Source of the DNA: Salinisphaera sp. T31B1
GTDB lineage: Bacteria > Pseudomonadota > Gammaproteobacteria > Nevskiales > Salinisphaeraceae
Direction: 5' to 3'
Assembly (NCBI RefSeq): GCF_040361275.1
Contig: NZ_APNH01000006.1
Coordinates: 116,064 to 180,063, forward strand
Length of the DNA: 64,000 nucleotides
This document shows, in pieces, positions 19,162 to 26,922 of the stretch. Both the position numbers and the translations under genes were made by a program. Position 1 is the stretch's first letter. Each line of letters begins with the position of its first letter. The notes beneath the pieces were generated by a model that searched no databases, was not told where the DNA came from, and saw only the letters and a program-made list of their open reading frames with translations.

Positions 19162-19848
19162 ATGTGTGGACGCTACGGCCGAACGACATCGGCAGCTCAC
19201 TTCGCGAAACTGATCGAGGCGGCCACGCCCGATGATGTAACCGACGGACCAGGGTATAACCTGCCGCCAGGTGGCATGCGGGCGTGCGCACTACGCACGC
19301 CACGCGACAACAGCCTCAAGATGGGTTCGGCGTGGTGGGGCTTGATTCCGAGTGGCGCAAAAGACGAAAAGTTTGCTCCGATCAACGCGCGCAGCGAGAC
19401 AGCTGCAAGCAAGCAGCCTTTCTCCAACGCCTTTCAAAAGCGCCGGCTGCTTTGTGCAGCCGACTACTGGATCGAGTGGCAGAAACGCGAGGAAGGGGGC
19501 AAACAACCCTGGTTGATTCGACCTGCCGACGGCGAACCGTTCTTCTTTGCCGGAATGTGGACGCAGGCGAAGGGGCTGCCTTCGGATCACAAGCTCGCGG
19601 GTGCTGTGACGTTCACGATCCTAACCGGCAAACCGCACGACGATATCGCTCATATTCATAATCGCCAGCCGCTGGCCCTGACCAACGACGCAGCACGCGC
19701 TTGGGTCGATGCGCCGGCCGATGCTTCAGTCGAGCATCTGCATGGAATTCTCGAAGACGGGGTGGTTCGATCCTACGAGAGCTGGCCGATCTCAACGCTC
19801 GTGAATAAACCGAGCAACGATGAGGCGACGATAATCGAGCGAGTGTAA
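19162..19848 (+). CDS. SRAP-domain protein (YedK/HMCES type)
   Basis: A 228-residue SOS response-associated peptidase family protein. It starts Met-Cys-Gly-Arg (Cys2 forms the covalent link to abasic sites in single-stranded DNA) and contains NARSET and IHNRQP, the latter matching the family HxRMP. These proteins shield abasic sites in ssDNA, which suits a conjugative element that passes through a single-stranded stage. The start is fixed by the need for Cys at position 2. It is convergent with the next gene. Confidence 0.9.
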   Translation: MCGRYGRTTSAAHFAKLIEAATPDDVTDGPGYNLPPGGMRACALRTPRDNSLKMGSAWWGLIPSGAKDEKFAPINARSETAASKQPFSNAFQKRRLLCAADYWIEWQKREEGGKQPWLIRPADGEPFFFAGMWTQAKGLPSDHKLAGAVTFTILTGKPHDDIAHIHNRQPLALTNDAARAWVDAPADASVEHLHGILEDGVVRSYESWPISTLVNKPSNDEATIIERV

Positions 19849-19863
19849 GGTCCGGTCGTGACG

Positions 19864-20208
19864 CTATCCGCGATAGGCGCGGCGCCGCTCCTGTTCGCGC
19901 TCAGCCGCAGGGAGCTGTCGTAGATAGGTGTCCAGAGCCGCGCTGAGATACTTTTCCAAGAATCGCCGTCGCAGGTAATACGCAGCGAGAAGCACCGCAG
20001 CGAGTACGGTGCAATAACCCGAACCGTCGAGCGGGATCGTGGCCCCGAAACGATCGTGCGTGCTCCATTCGTTCAACAATATGGCCATAAGCGTGGCCCC
20101 GAAGAACATGCCCCAGGAGTATTTCGCCCAGGCGGCCAGGCTTTCCCGGTGGGCATTTCGCATGGCTTGGTAGTCGCTCGCGCTCAAAATCGACGAGGGT
20201 GTTGGCAT
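19864..20208 (-). CDS. Unknown protein with two membrane segments
   Basis: About 114 residues from the ATG at 20208 (an ATG at 20262 would add 18). Two hydrophobic segments (SWGMFFGATLMAILL and YCTVLAAVLLAAYYL) are followed by a charged C-terminal tail rich in Arg and Glu. It follows the secreted gene 20281-20757 on the same strand. No family recognised. Confidence 0.55.
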   Translation of the reverse strand: MPTPSSILSASDYQAMRNAHRESLAAWAKYSWGMFFGATLMAILLNEWSTHDRFGATIPLDGSGYCTVLAAVLLAAYYLRRRFLEKYLSAALDTYLRQLPAAEREQERRRAYRG

Positions 20209-20280
20209 ACGCTGATACGGGGTGAAGACGTGAAGGAAGCGGGCCGAGCAAACTTTCTTCACGTCCGCTCGGCCTCAAGA

Positions 20281-20757
20281 TCAGTAGCGACGACCGAACC
20301 GGCCGGTAGAGCGCCGATTAAGGCAGAAGTCGAGGTTCGCAGCGGCCCAGCCGGAGTAGGGAACCTCCAGTACGCCGTTTCGGATCGCTCTGTCGAGTCG
20401 TGCTGGATCGGTTGTGAACTGGCCAATGCGAAACTGAACCATGTCGCCGACGTGATCGACGGTAAATCGTCGTAGCAAGTCACCCATGCCACGTTGCAGC
20501 TGGATTTTGATGCCGCGGTAGCGCTCGCCCGAGCACGCGATAATTTCACTACGTCCGATCGCATACTCGTAGACCTCATCCGAGCTCGCGTTCGAACTAG
20601 GGCCATCTATCCATCCCTTGCTCGCGCTAGGCAGCCCAATCATCCCACCTTCGGGAACAGGGCCAGTCGAACCCGTGGCCGCTAAAGCCGGCACGGTAAA
20701 CGCGCAGCAGATCGCAGTAGCGAACCCGACCTTGAGGCCGATTATTTTCTTATTCAC
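20281..20757 (-). CDS. Unknown secreted protein
   Basis: 158 residues with a clear signal peptide (MNKKIIGLKVGFATAICCAFTVPALA). The mature part has two Cys (IIACSG and LDFCLNRR) and no recognised domain. It lies 47 nt after the lipoprotein gene on the same strand, so co-transcription is likely. Function unknown. Confidence 0.65.
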   Translation of the reverse strand: MNKKIIGLKVGFATAICCAFTVPALAATGSTGPVPEGGMIGLPSASKGWIDGPSSNASSDEVYEYAIGRSEIIACSGERYRGIKIQLQRGMGDLLRRFTVDHVGDMVQFRIGQFTTDPARLDRAIRNGVLEVPYSGWAAANLDFCLNRRSTGRFGRRY

Positions 20758-20804
20758 TGGGTTTTTACCTTCGTTATATAGCGCAATCTGCGCGTTAGAG
20801 CGGA

Positions 20805-21716
20805 CTAGGCGCCCGGTGCGGGTTCGATGAAGTACAGCGCTTGGCCCTCGTGGAGAACCATCGGGGCCGGGAACAGGGCGTACTCGGACTCGTTCTTCTG
20901 GAATGGCATGCGGTTCGGCGCGATATAGATGAAGTAATTGCGCGGCAGTTCTGTGCTCATGCCGTTGAGCAAGCGAAGCATTGGCAGGTGTGGCTCTTTA
21001 GTAGCCGTCCAGCCTGCGGTGTCGCGGAAGTAGTAACTCACGCTGATTTCAACGCGCCACGCTGGATAGCCGCCGAGCACGGCCGGTGCAACTGCATCAT
21101 TGATCTGTTGCGAGGCCTTCCCGAGCATGGGGATGCTGAAGCGCACTTCGCAGATGTAGGACGATGTTTCGCATTCGCCGCCGCCGATGTATCCAATTAG
21201 CGCGTCATAGGAGGCTTTTTGCGGGTCGGTTTGTCTGATCCGCTCCCAATGGTAGGGAGTGGGCATCTGCATGGCTTCCATGCCCGCGCGGGCCAGCGTC
21301 GTGATGCGGCTTTTCGCCTGAACGATTGCTTCATCGCTGGTGGCAGCTTCGCTTTTCGGAATCCAGGCAACGATGTTCGTGCCTCCCGCCTTGGGCACGT
21401 CGCCGCCCAGAAGCAGGTTCGTGAGCATGTTCATGCCCACGTTGCCGCCGAGAGAAAGACCATTGGGGTTACTCAGAAAGCCCAGCCCGCCGGCCGCCAG
21501 CGTGCCGCCCAGGCTCGCGCCGTTCGTGTCGACCTGTTGCTCGACCTTTTCGTGTTCTACGTCTTCGAGGGTTTCGTAGCCGGCCGCACGCGTGAGATTC
21601 CACGCTTGTGAGTGGTCGGGATCGGTGTCGTGCATCGTGGGCGGCGCCGTCGCGCAGCCCGACAAGGCGGTCACTGCGAGCGCGGCTGCAATAGCGAAGG
21701 TATGGCGAGAGATCAT
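20805..21716 (-). CDS. Unknown lipoprotein
   Basis: 303 residues with a type II signal and lipobox LSGC (Cys21), so an outer or inner membrane lipoprotein. A Gly/Leu-rich stretch (GGTLAAGGLGFLSNPNGLSLGG) follows at about residues 70-91. The rest has no family I recognise. AGGAAACC lies before the ATG. It is first in the minus-strand group 21716-19864 and may form an envelope complex with the two following genes (inference). Confidence 0.7.
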   Translation of the reverse strand: MISRHTFAIAAALAVTALSGCATAPPTMHDTDPDHSQAWNLTRAAGYETLEDVEHEKVEQQVDTNGASLGGTLAAGGLGFLSNPNGLSLGGNVGMNMLTNLLLGGDVPKAGGTNIVAWIPKSEAATSDEAIVQAKSRITTLARAGMEAMQMPTPYHWERIRQTDPQKASYDALIGYIGGGECETSSYICEVRFSIPMLGKASQQINDAVAPAVLGGYPAWRVEISVSYYFRDTAGWTATKEPHLPMLRLLNGMSTELPRNYFIYIAPNRMPFQKNESEYALFPAPMVLHEGQALYFIEPAPGA

Positions 21717-21816
21717 GGGCTTGGTTTCCTGATAGGTCGTATCGTCAATGCTAGTGCGGAGCGGTAATTCCGCAAGAGGTTCAGCCGCTTAGGTATCGGC
21801 GGCAAACGCTCGGGCA

Positions 21817-21850
21817 TAAAAAAGGGCGCCTGCTTCATAGCAAGGCGCCC
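21817..21850 (-). terminator. Terminator of the AcaB-like gene
   Basis: Read on the minus strand: stem GGGCGCCT/AGGCGCCC followed by TTTTTT. It separates the AcaB-like gene from the lipoprotein group. Confidence 0.85.
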
Positions 21851-21870
21851 AGATCGGAAAGAGGGGAGTG

Positions 21871-22488
21871 TCAGGCCGTGGCAGCCTCCTCGGCGGGGGC
21901 GTCGGTCGCCTCAGCATCCTTGGCAGTCTCATCGGCTGTCTGCGGCGGAATTGAAGCCGCGACTTCTTCTTCCTTGCCCTTGGCCTTGGCCGCACGGTGG
22001 GCGCGCTGTTCGAGATCGACAATGCGGTTGCCCAGGCGCAGCGTACGGCGCTGCCAGTCGAAGATCAGCTGGCGCCGATTCTTGTTCTCCAGCAGTCCAT
22101 GAATCCACAGACCGTCGATCACGGCCACGAGAGCGTCGTACAGGCGCATGACATCGAGCAGGCGGCTGACTTGCGGGGATGAGACCTGCACGCTGGTATC
22201 CATGGGCGAGGTGTAGGCCACGCCACGCTCGACGCCGCCGGCGCGGCCGATTTCGGTCAGGCGAGCCTTCTCGGCTTCGATGTCGGTTTTCCAGTTGACG
22301 ATCATGTCGTCGATCACCTTCTCGACTTCATCGACTTCCTCGTCCTCGCCGATGATGCGAAGGATCACGTCGATCGCGTGCAGCGACCGTGCGGTGCGGG
22401 CGAAGCTGCGATCGAACACGCGTTGGGCGTATTCGGTTTGCAGGGTTAGCGGTTGGTCTAAGACCGGGTTCGAGTATTTCGTGGCCAT
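21871..22488 (-). CDS. AcaB/DUF1845 (PFL_4669)-family protein
   Basis: 205 residues, mostly helical, with the family-like patterns TEYAQRVFDRSF, YTSPMDTSVQVSSPQ...RLLDVMR and WIHGLLENKNRRQLIFDWQRRTLRLGNRI. The tail is Ala/Glu-rich. The family is typical of ICEs, and in IncC plasmids AcaB acts as an activator of the master regulator genes. It is divergent from promoter module D. The recurring activator-type box in this window makes a regulatory role attractive, but that is inference. Confidence 0.65.
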   Translation of the reverse strand: MATKYSNPVLDQPLTLQTEYAQRVFDRSFARTARSLHAIDVILRIIGEDEEVDEVEKVIDDMIVNWKTDIEAEKARLTEIGRAGGVERGVAYTSPMDTSVQVSSPQVSRLLDVMRLYDALVAVIDGLWIHGLLENKNRRQLIFDWQRRTLRLGNRIVDLEQRAHRAAKAKGKEEEVAASIPPQTADETAKDAEATDAPAEEAATA

Positions 22489-22581
22489 GGCTGTTCTCGC
22501 TTGGTGTTGGATGTGCCGATCAGGATTTCGGCAGCGTCAAAGTTAGCAACGCCCATCCCCGACACAGGGGCGCAAAGTAGC

Positions 22582-22631
22582 CAAAATCGGCGTTTTTCAG
22601 ACGCCGCGATCCCGGTCGTCGGTCTAGTATC
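22582..22631 (+). promoter_or_regulatory. Candidate activator-dependent promoter, module D
   Basis: Box CCAAAATCGGCGTTTTTCA at 22581-22599 with -10-like TAGTAT at 22625-22630, the same spacing as modules A-C. It faces the array of four small genes and lies between them and the divergent AcaB-like gene. Confidence 0.5.
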
Positions 22632-22720
22632 GAATCTCTCTCTCGTCCTTTTCGGACGACACGCTGCCCGCGTGTAAAGCCGGGTCTCGATAGCTGATCG
22701 AGTCACAAGAACAGCAATAA

Positions 22721-22790
22721 CCCCGCCGTCCCGGAGGTCTTTATGCACCTCCCGGACGGGGGAGGTGCGTCTTCGTTCTGGAGATGTGCC
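22721..22790 (+). promoter_or_regulatory. Hairpin leader L1
   Basis: Two mutually exclusive stems are possible. 22726-22738 pairs with 22747-22759 (one mismatch); alternatively GCACCTCCC (22745-22753) pairs with GGGAGGTGC (22760-22768). GTCTTCGTTCT and the ribosome-binding GGAG follow. The shape suggests an attenuator-type 5' leader. The ATG at 22743 is in frame with the gene but lies inside the hairpin. Confidence 0.45.
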
Positions 22791-23225
22791 ATGGCAAATG
22801 CCCAAGTCTCACACCAGAAGCTCGAGGAAATGGGTCAGCTGCTGCTGACGTTCTTTTTCTCGGATGATCCTGAGCCCAATTCGGACCCTGCGTGGTCTGA
22901 CGTGGACATCGACACGCTGCGCGAGAGCATTCTCAAGGATGCCCTCGGCTGCATTATCGGTGTTGGCGGTCGTCGTCTGGAGGCAATCCGGCGCGACGCC
23001 TGGCAATGGATCACGTCTCGTAATCTGCATCCTTTCGCCTTCGACGTATGTGCGAAGTCGCTGGGTGCTGATCCAGACGAGCTGAGGGTGGCTTTCGCCC
23101 GTTTGGTCGAGCGCAGCGAATACGCGACCGTGCAAGACCTGAATCGTGCCCGTGCCCTCCTCGCAGAGTATCTCGAGGAACCGGGTAAGCCCTGCGGCAA
23201 GCTCGCCGCGCTACTCAACGCCTGA
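22791..23225 (+). CDS. Unknown small protein 1 of the leader array
   Basis: 144 residues, soluble, slightly acidic. No recognised domain; the patterns LGCIIGVGGRRLEAIRRDAWQWI and LGADPDELRVAFARL suggest a helical fold. The start at 22791 is chosen because GGAG lies 8 nt upstream and the longer form would translate leader L1. First gene of the array driven by module D. Confidence 0.7.
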   Translation: MANAQVSHQKLEEMGQLLLTFFFSDDPEPNSDPAWSDVDIDTLRESILKDALGCIIGVGGRRLEAIRRDAWQWITSRNLHPFAFDVCAKSLGADPDELRVAFARLVERSEYATVQDLNRARALLAEYLEEPGKPCGKLAALLNA

Positions 23226-23234
23226 TCGTCAGGC

Positions 23235-23301
23235 GCCATCCCAGCCGGGGTATTTCACCCGGCGGGTGGGGTGCTCCGGCTTTTTTTAGCCAGGAGTATC
23301 T
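23235..23301 (+). promoter_or_regulatory. Hairpin leader L2 with terminator-like stem
   Basis: GCCGGG(GTATTTCA)CCCGGC forms one stem. AGCCGG (23243-23248) can instead pair with CCGGCT (23276-23281), directly before a T run, giving a terminator. AGCCAGGAG and the ATG follow. It closely matches L3, and its end matches L4. Confidence 0.5.
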
Positions 23302-23865
23302 ATGGAGTCCAAAGCCAACATCTACCGCGTTCTGCGGCAGACGTATTCCTTCATGACAGCGGCTCATGCCTGGGCGTGTGCTCAGGCCGAGATCGATCTT
23401 GCCCGGCGAGTCCAAGCAACGGGCTTCGAATGGCAGACCGATGCCCGCTACAACGAGTTCGCAACGTGGGAAGAAGCCGGTTTCACTCTGACAGCACGAA
23501 AGGAGCTGGACGAGCTGGGCTGGGAGCTGGTCGGACGCGATTTCTTGGGCACCTTTCAGGAGCTCTGGGCACCGCATGCGATCCATCACAGCGATGATCC
23601 TCGGATTCTGACCTGGTTCGTGCCAGCAGAACCCGACTATCGCCATGAGAACTACCGTCGGGCGCGTTCCTACGGTGATGACTGGCACTACGTCGATGTG
23701 GTCGTCACTGCCAGCCGAGAAGGCGTCGTTCTGGGTGAGGCCCGGTTATGTGGCATCGAGTCCGATTCGGACGAGAGCCACTTCACCACGGTCGCATTCG
23801 AGCAGGCTGACGAAGCCATCGCTTTTGCCCATACGGCACTCAAGAACCTCTGCGGCTGCCACTAG
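23302..23865 (+). CDS. Unknown small protein 2 of the leader array
   Basis: 187 residues, soluble, acidic and rich in Trp, His and Tyr. No recognised family. It ends LCGCH, a possible metal ligand group. AGGAG lies 7 nt before the ATG, directly after leader L2. Confidence 0.7.
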   Translation: MESKANIYRVLRQTYSFMTAAHAWACAQAEIDLARRVQATGFEWQTDARYNEFATWEEAGFTLTARKELDELGWELVGRDFLGTFQELWAPHAIHHSDDPRILTWFVPAEPDYRHENYRRARSYGDDWHYVDVVVTASREGVVLGEARLCGIESDSDESHFTTVAFEQADEAIAFAHTALKNLCGCH

Positions 23866-23887
23866 CCGTTCGTAACTGACAAGCAAA

Positions 23888-23951
23888 ACCCTGCCGGGTA
23901 TCTCACCCGGAAGGGTCGGGGTATTCGGCTTAATCCAACAAGGAAATAGCC
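23888..23951 (+). promoter_or_regulatory. Hairpin leader L3
   Basis: CCGGGT(ATCTC)ACCCGG inner stem with CCCT/AGGG outer pairs, then GGGTCGGGGTATTCGGCTT. About 35 of the first 45 positions match L2. It lacks the long T run, so it may differ in termination strength. Confidence 0.45.
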
Positions 23952-24245
23952 ATGAAGAATCCCCCAAGCCTGATCAACGGCCTGTATCGCACCCTCTACA
24001 TCGAGCGCGCCGAGAAAGGTGAAACGATCCAAACCACGCTGGAGTTCCACACCTCGGCCGCGGCTCGCCAATTTGAGGCGAACATCGGTGAGAAGGCACC
24101 CCAGGCCCTCGTCGTGCCCGGACAGCACATGATCCACGTCACGACAGATAGCCCCGAGATGAGCCTGAGCGCATTCGACTGCATCGAAAGCGCCCCGGCT
24201 CGCAACATTCGCGTTTCGTTTTCGCCCGCAGTAATGCCGGCCTGA
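23952..24245 (+). CDS. Unknown small protein 3 of the leader array
   Basis: 97 residues with alternating beta-type pattern (LYRTLYIERAEKGETIQTTLEFHT) and no membrane segment. AAGGAAA precedes the ATG. No recognised family. Confidence 0.65.
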   Translation: MKNPPSLINGLYRTLYIERAEKGETIQTTLEFHTSAAARQFEANIGEKAPQALVVPGQHMIHVTTDSPEMSLSAFDCIESAPARNIRVSFSPAVMPA

Positions 24246-24254
24246 CAACACGCT

Positions 24255-24324
24255 TTTTCACCCACCCCGGTCAGGGCCATCCCGACCGGGGTGGTCTTGG
24301 CTTTTTTTTAGCCAGGAGAGATTG
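24255..24324 (+). promoter_or_regulatory. Hairpin leader L4
   Basis: Perfect 11-bp stem CCACCCCGGTC (24262-24272)/GACCGGGGTGG (24284-24294), then TCTTGGC, nine T and AGCCAGGAG. The end GGCTTTTTTT...AGCCAGGAG is shared with L2. Confidence 0.55.
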
Positions 24325-24720
24325 ATGAAGTACGTTATTGGTTACCGAGTGCCGCACATCCATGAGGTCAAGGTAGGCATCGATGCCGACAGCGCAGAGC
24401 AAGCGCTGGCCAAGGCTCAGATGATGTTCGACAACGGCAAGCGCTGGGATGAGTCAGACGACTGCATGTTGTTGCACGACGACTTTTCCGAGGATGAAGG
24501 CGCGGGTCACGCGTTCGAGTTCACGCTCAGCCAGGAGTTGGGCGACAACGACTATCCCCGGCCGGACTACAGCGTGCGTGCTATGGAAAAGGACGCTACC
24601 GCTAGGGCCGTGGTCGAGCAGCTCGTCGAAGCCTATCGGCGTGCCAGTGAAACTGGCGCACCGGTCAAAGGCGGCGATATCGATGCAGCCTACCTGCTGG
24701 CCCTTGAGTGCCAGCTCTAG
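24325..24720 (+). CDS. Unknown small protein 4 of the leader array
   Basis: 131 residues, acidic. It begins MKYVIGYRVPHIHEVKVGIDADSAEQAL, a pattern seen in small beta-alpha domains, but no family can be named. AGGAG lies 8 nt upstream. Last gene of the array; a strong terminator follows. Confidence 0.7.
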   Translation: MKYVIGYRVPHIHEVKVGIDADSAEQALAKAQMMFDNGKRWDESDDCMLLHDDFSEDEGAGHAFEFTLSQELGDNDYPRPDYSVRAMEKDATARAVVEQLVEAYRRASETGAPVKGGDIDAAYLLALECQL

Positions 24721-24758
24721 GGCACAGCCGGACGGTTTACCTCGTCCAACAAAGATCA

Positions 24759-24783
24759 AGCGGGCTTCGGCCCGCTTTTTTTT
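24759..24783 (+). terminator. Terminator of the small-gene array
   Basis: Perfect stem AGCGGGC/GCCCGCT with TTCG loop and eight T. Identical stem and loop recur at 25361. Confidence 0.9.
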
Positions 24784-24844
24784 CGGCATAACCAGGGCGG
24801 GCCATACATCTGGCGCGAGTCGAAGGGCGCACTGTCCGTGACCC

Positions 24845-25102
24845 TTACTTAGAGCTAGGTTGATTTTGCGCCGCGCGTGCGCGAAGCGCGTCGAAGTTTG
24901 GCTCGCTAGCGGCGCCCCCTACGTTCTCCATTGCACGCTCGTACGCGCCCCAAGTCGTACGCGGTCGACCGTCGCGACGCAGGGTGAATGGAACGCGGTT
25001 TTCTTTCAGCCAACGCAGTTGTCTTTTGACCTGATCCGGGTCGTATCCCGTCAATTCAGCGAGATCCTCATCGGTCAAGAGAGGCTTCGGGTACAGGGTC
25101 AT
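24845..25102 (-). CDS. DUF4224-family small protein
   Basis: About 85 residues from the ATG at 25102 (a GTG at 25126 would add eight). The pattern LLTDEDLAELTGY...QLRWLKENRVPFTLRRDGRP matches DUF4224, short proteins of phages and ICEs often found near recombination genes and predicted to bind DNA. No integrase is visible nearby. Confidence 0.7.
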   Translation of the reverse strand: MTLYPKPLLTDEDLAELTGYDPDQVKRQLRWLKENRVPFTLRRDGRPRTTWGAYERAMENVGGAASEPNFDALRARAAQNQPSSK

Positions 25103-25122
25103 GCGGACCTCGAAAATGATCG

Positions 25123-25305
25123 TCACGGCACACTGCCGATGAGATTAGGTGACACGATGAATACGAGCAACAAGGTGTGCAGAACCCCGATTCCCGATAC
25201 TTTTCCTATTGCTACGTCGAATCCGTCTCGGACTGTGATGCAAACACCTTTGTGTGGATGCAGGGCAACGCACTGTTCGAGAATCGGCTGCAATTTGTCT
25301 ATCAA
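25123..25305 (-). CDS. Possible 60-residue membrane peptide
   Basis: Open frame with TTG start at 25305 (MIDKLQPILEQC...) and a hydrophobic C-terminus (GVLHTLLLVFIV). Its TGA overlaps the alternative GTG of the DUF4224 gene, as in coupled genes. No clear ribosome site was seen, so it may be spurious. Confidence 0.25.
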   Translation of the reverse strand: MIDKLQPILEQCVALHPHKGVCITVRDGFDVAIGKVSGIGVLHTLLLVFIVSPNLIGSVP

Positions 25306-25360
25306 GCTGGTTGCTGAGGGCCCGATACTGACGTATGCGGTACGCCACGATTAGATAACA

Positions 25361-25384
25361 AGCGGGCTTCGGCCCGCTTTTTTT
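25361..25384 (+). terminator. Rho-independent terminator, copy of the 24759 one
   Basis: AGCGGGCTTCGGCCCGCT followed by T7. It lies immediately before promoter module E, repeating the terminator-then-box order seen at 8.8-9.1 kb. No certain plus-strand gene ends just before it. Confidence 0.85.
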
Positions 25385-25398
25385 GTGCGTCATAAAGC

Positions 25399-25451
25399 AA
25401 GAAAAACATGCGTCTTCCGTCGCTTGAGCTGCTTGCGTGGCCGCCTATAGT
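25399..25451 (+). promoter_or_regulatory. Candidate activator-dependent promoter, module E
   Basis: Box AAGAAAAACATGCGTCTTCC (25399-25418) with -10 TATAGT at 25446-25451, 30 nt after the TT. It drives the secreted endonuclease gene. Confidence 0.5.
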
Positions 25452-25479
25452 GGCCCCTGATCCAAGGGAGATAGTGAAC

Positions 25480-26307
25480 ATGCGTAGTCGGGTGATGGTG
25501 TCGTTTTTCTGCGTGCTGGCTTTGGTGGTGAGCACAGCTCACGCCAGCATCGAAGTGGCGAGTTGGAACGTGAAGCACTTGGGGTGGAACAACGGCAAGG
25601 ATGAGTCAGCGGTAGCGACGGTCCTAAGCCGATTCGACCTGATTGCGATCCAGGAAGTCATGAAGCCACAGGCGATCAAGCGTCTTGAGCGGCGTCTGGA
25701 GTCGGTAACGAGCGAGGGGTGGAGCAGCCTCGCCAGCGACACGATCGGGCGTGGCTCATACAAGGAGGCCTATGCGTTCATCTGGCGCGATGCCGAAGTC
25801 TCGTTCGAGGGTGGGGCAGTCGTCTATCTCGACCCCGGCGATGTGTTCGCGCGTGAGCCGTTTTCGGCGCTGTTCGCCGATCGCGATGACGGCCAGCGAT
25901 TCGTCTACGCCAGCGTTCATATCCTCTACGGCGACGGCAAGGCCGATCGCACACCAGAAATACGGGCGCTTGCCGATTACTGGCAGTGGCTTGAGGAGAG
26001 CTTCGATGCGCCGGCCGTGCTAGCGGGCGATTTCAACATGACGCCGGATGAGCCGGCTTGGCGAGCACTCGGTCGAGATGCACGCCCGCTGATCACCCGT
26101 GGCGCCACAACCCTGTCGTCACACGACAATCGCTTCGCAAATCTCTACGACAACATCTGGGTGCGGCCCGGGCGGCTCGATATCGCAGGCAGCGGGATTG
26201 CGGATTTTCCGAGCTGGCTGAACATCACTCACGAAACAGCTCGGGAAACCGTCTCAGACCATGCGCCGGTCTACATGAGGATCGGAAAGGATGAGCACGA
26301 GCGTTAA
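25480..26307 (+). CDS. Secreted endonuclease/exonuclease/phosphatase-family protein
   Basis: 275 residues with a signal peptide (MRSRVMVSFFCVLALVVSTAHA) and a DNase I-like fold: ASWNVKHLG, AIQEVM (catalytic Glu), AGDFNMTP and VSDHAPVYM, all conserved catalytic sites. A periplasmic or secreted nuclease is likely. The start at 25480 follows AAGGGAGA and fits the signal peptide. It overlaps the next gene by 17 nt if that starts at 26291. Secretion on a conjugative element could serve to clear DNA at the cell surface (inference). Confidence 0.85.
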   Translation: MRSRVMVSFFCVLALVVSTAHASIEVASWNVKHLGWNNGKDESAVATVLSRFDLIAIQEVMKPQAIKRLERRLESVTSEGWSSLASDTIGRGSYKEAYAFIWRDAEVSFEGGAVVYLDPGDVFAREPFSALFADRDDGQRFVYASVHILYGDGKADRTPEIRALADYWQWLEESFDAPAVLAGDFNMTPDEPAWRALGRDARPLITRGATTLSSHDNRFANLYDNIWVRPGRLDIAGSGIADFPSWLNITHETARETVSDHAPVYMRIGKDEHER

Positions 26308-26338
26308 GGCAGGCGACCACAACAACAAGGCAAAGATC

Positions 26339-26800
26339 ATGGACAACACAATTACCTATAAGCAGCTCAAGAGCGCACGTCTTTGGGGCATACCTCTGAA
26401 ACTTCTGCTCGTGCCGTGCGCTGGTGCGACATTGCTGTTCGACGCTGGCGTGATCCTGGTGTCGTTCTCAGAACCCGAGCACGTCGTTAAACTTTTTCTT
26501 ATGGCGCTTATCATTTCCGTTCCAGTCGCGGCCTTTGCCTGGTTCGTGATTCGGCGAGACCGTGGAATCATCGCTCGCATTCAGAACATGACCTATGCAG
26601 AGTTCTCCCAGGCACTGCGCGAGCAGCGCGTGGTGGGTGAAATTCACCCCAGATCCTTGTTCGATCCCTTCGATCGCAGATTCGCCCGTTGCTACATCCT
26701 CGATGACGGGGGCGTGGTCGATGTGGCCGGCACGCTCCAACCACGCCGGGATCGCGACAACTACCGCCATTTCCAGCATGTCGAGATCTACAAGCTATAA
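26339..26800 (+). CDS. Unknown membrane protein
   Basis: 153 residues from ATG 26339 (an ATG at 26291 adds 16 and overlaps the nuclease gene). Two membrane segments (about residues 20-45 and 50-70) and a cytoplasmic C-terminal domain. No recognised family. Probably co-transcribed with the nuclease and closed by the terminator at 26830. Confidence 0.65.
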   Translation: MDNTITYKQLKSARLWGIPLKLLLVPCAGATLLFDAGVILVSFSEPEHVVKLFLMALIISVPVAAFAWFVIRRDRGIIARIQNMTYAEFSQALREQRVVGEIHPRSLFDPFDRRFARCYILDDGGVVDVAGTLQPRRDRDNYRHFQHVEIYKL

Positions 26801-26829
26801 GCCCGATCTGGGGCGACCTTTCACGACGT

Positions 26830-26858
26830 CGACCGGTAGCCCGGTCGGCGTTTTTTTT
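26830..26858 (+). terminator. Rho-independent terminator
   Basis: Stem CGACCGG/CCGGTCG with TAGC loop, then GCG and eight T. Confidence 0.85.
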
Positions 26859-26922
26859 GGTCTTGCAGAAATGCCGACCCCTTTTAGCTTTGAGCTGAAC
26901 CCCAACAGCTAAAGCAACCACC

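Noticed and set aside
24860..25354. 164-residue plus-strand frame overlapping the DUF4224 gene
   Set aside because: It runs antisense through a better-supported gene and has no recognisable domain.
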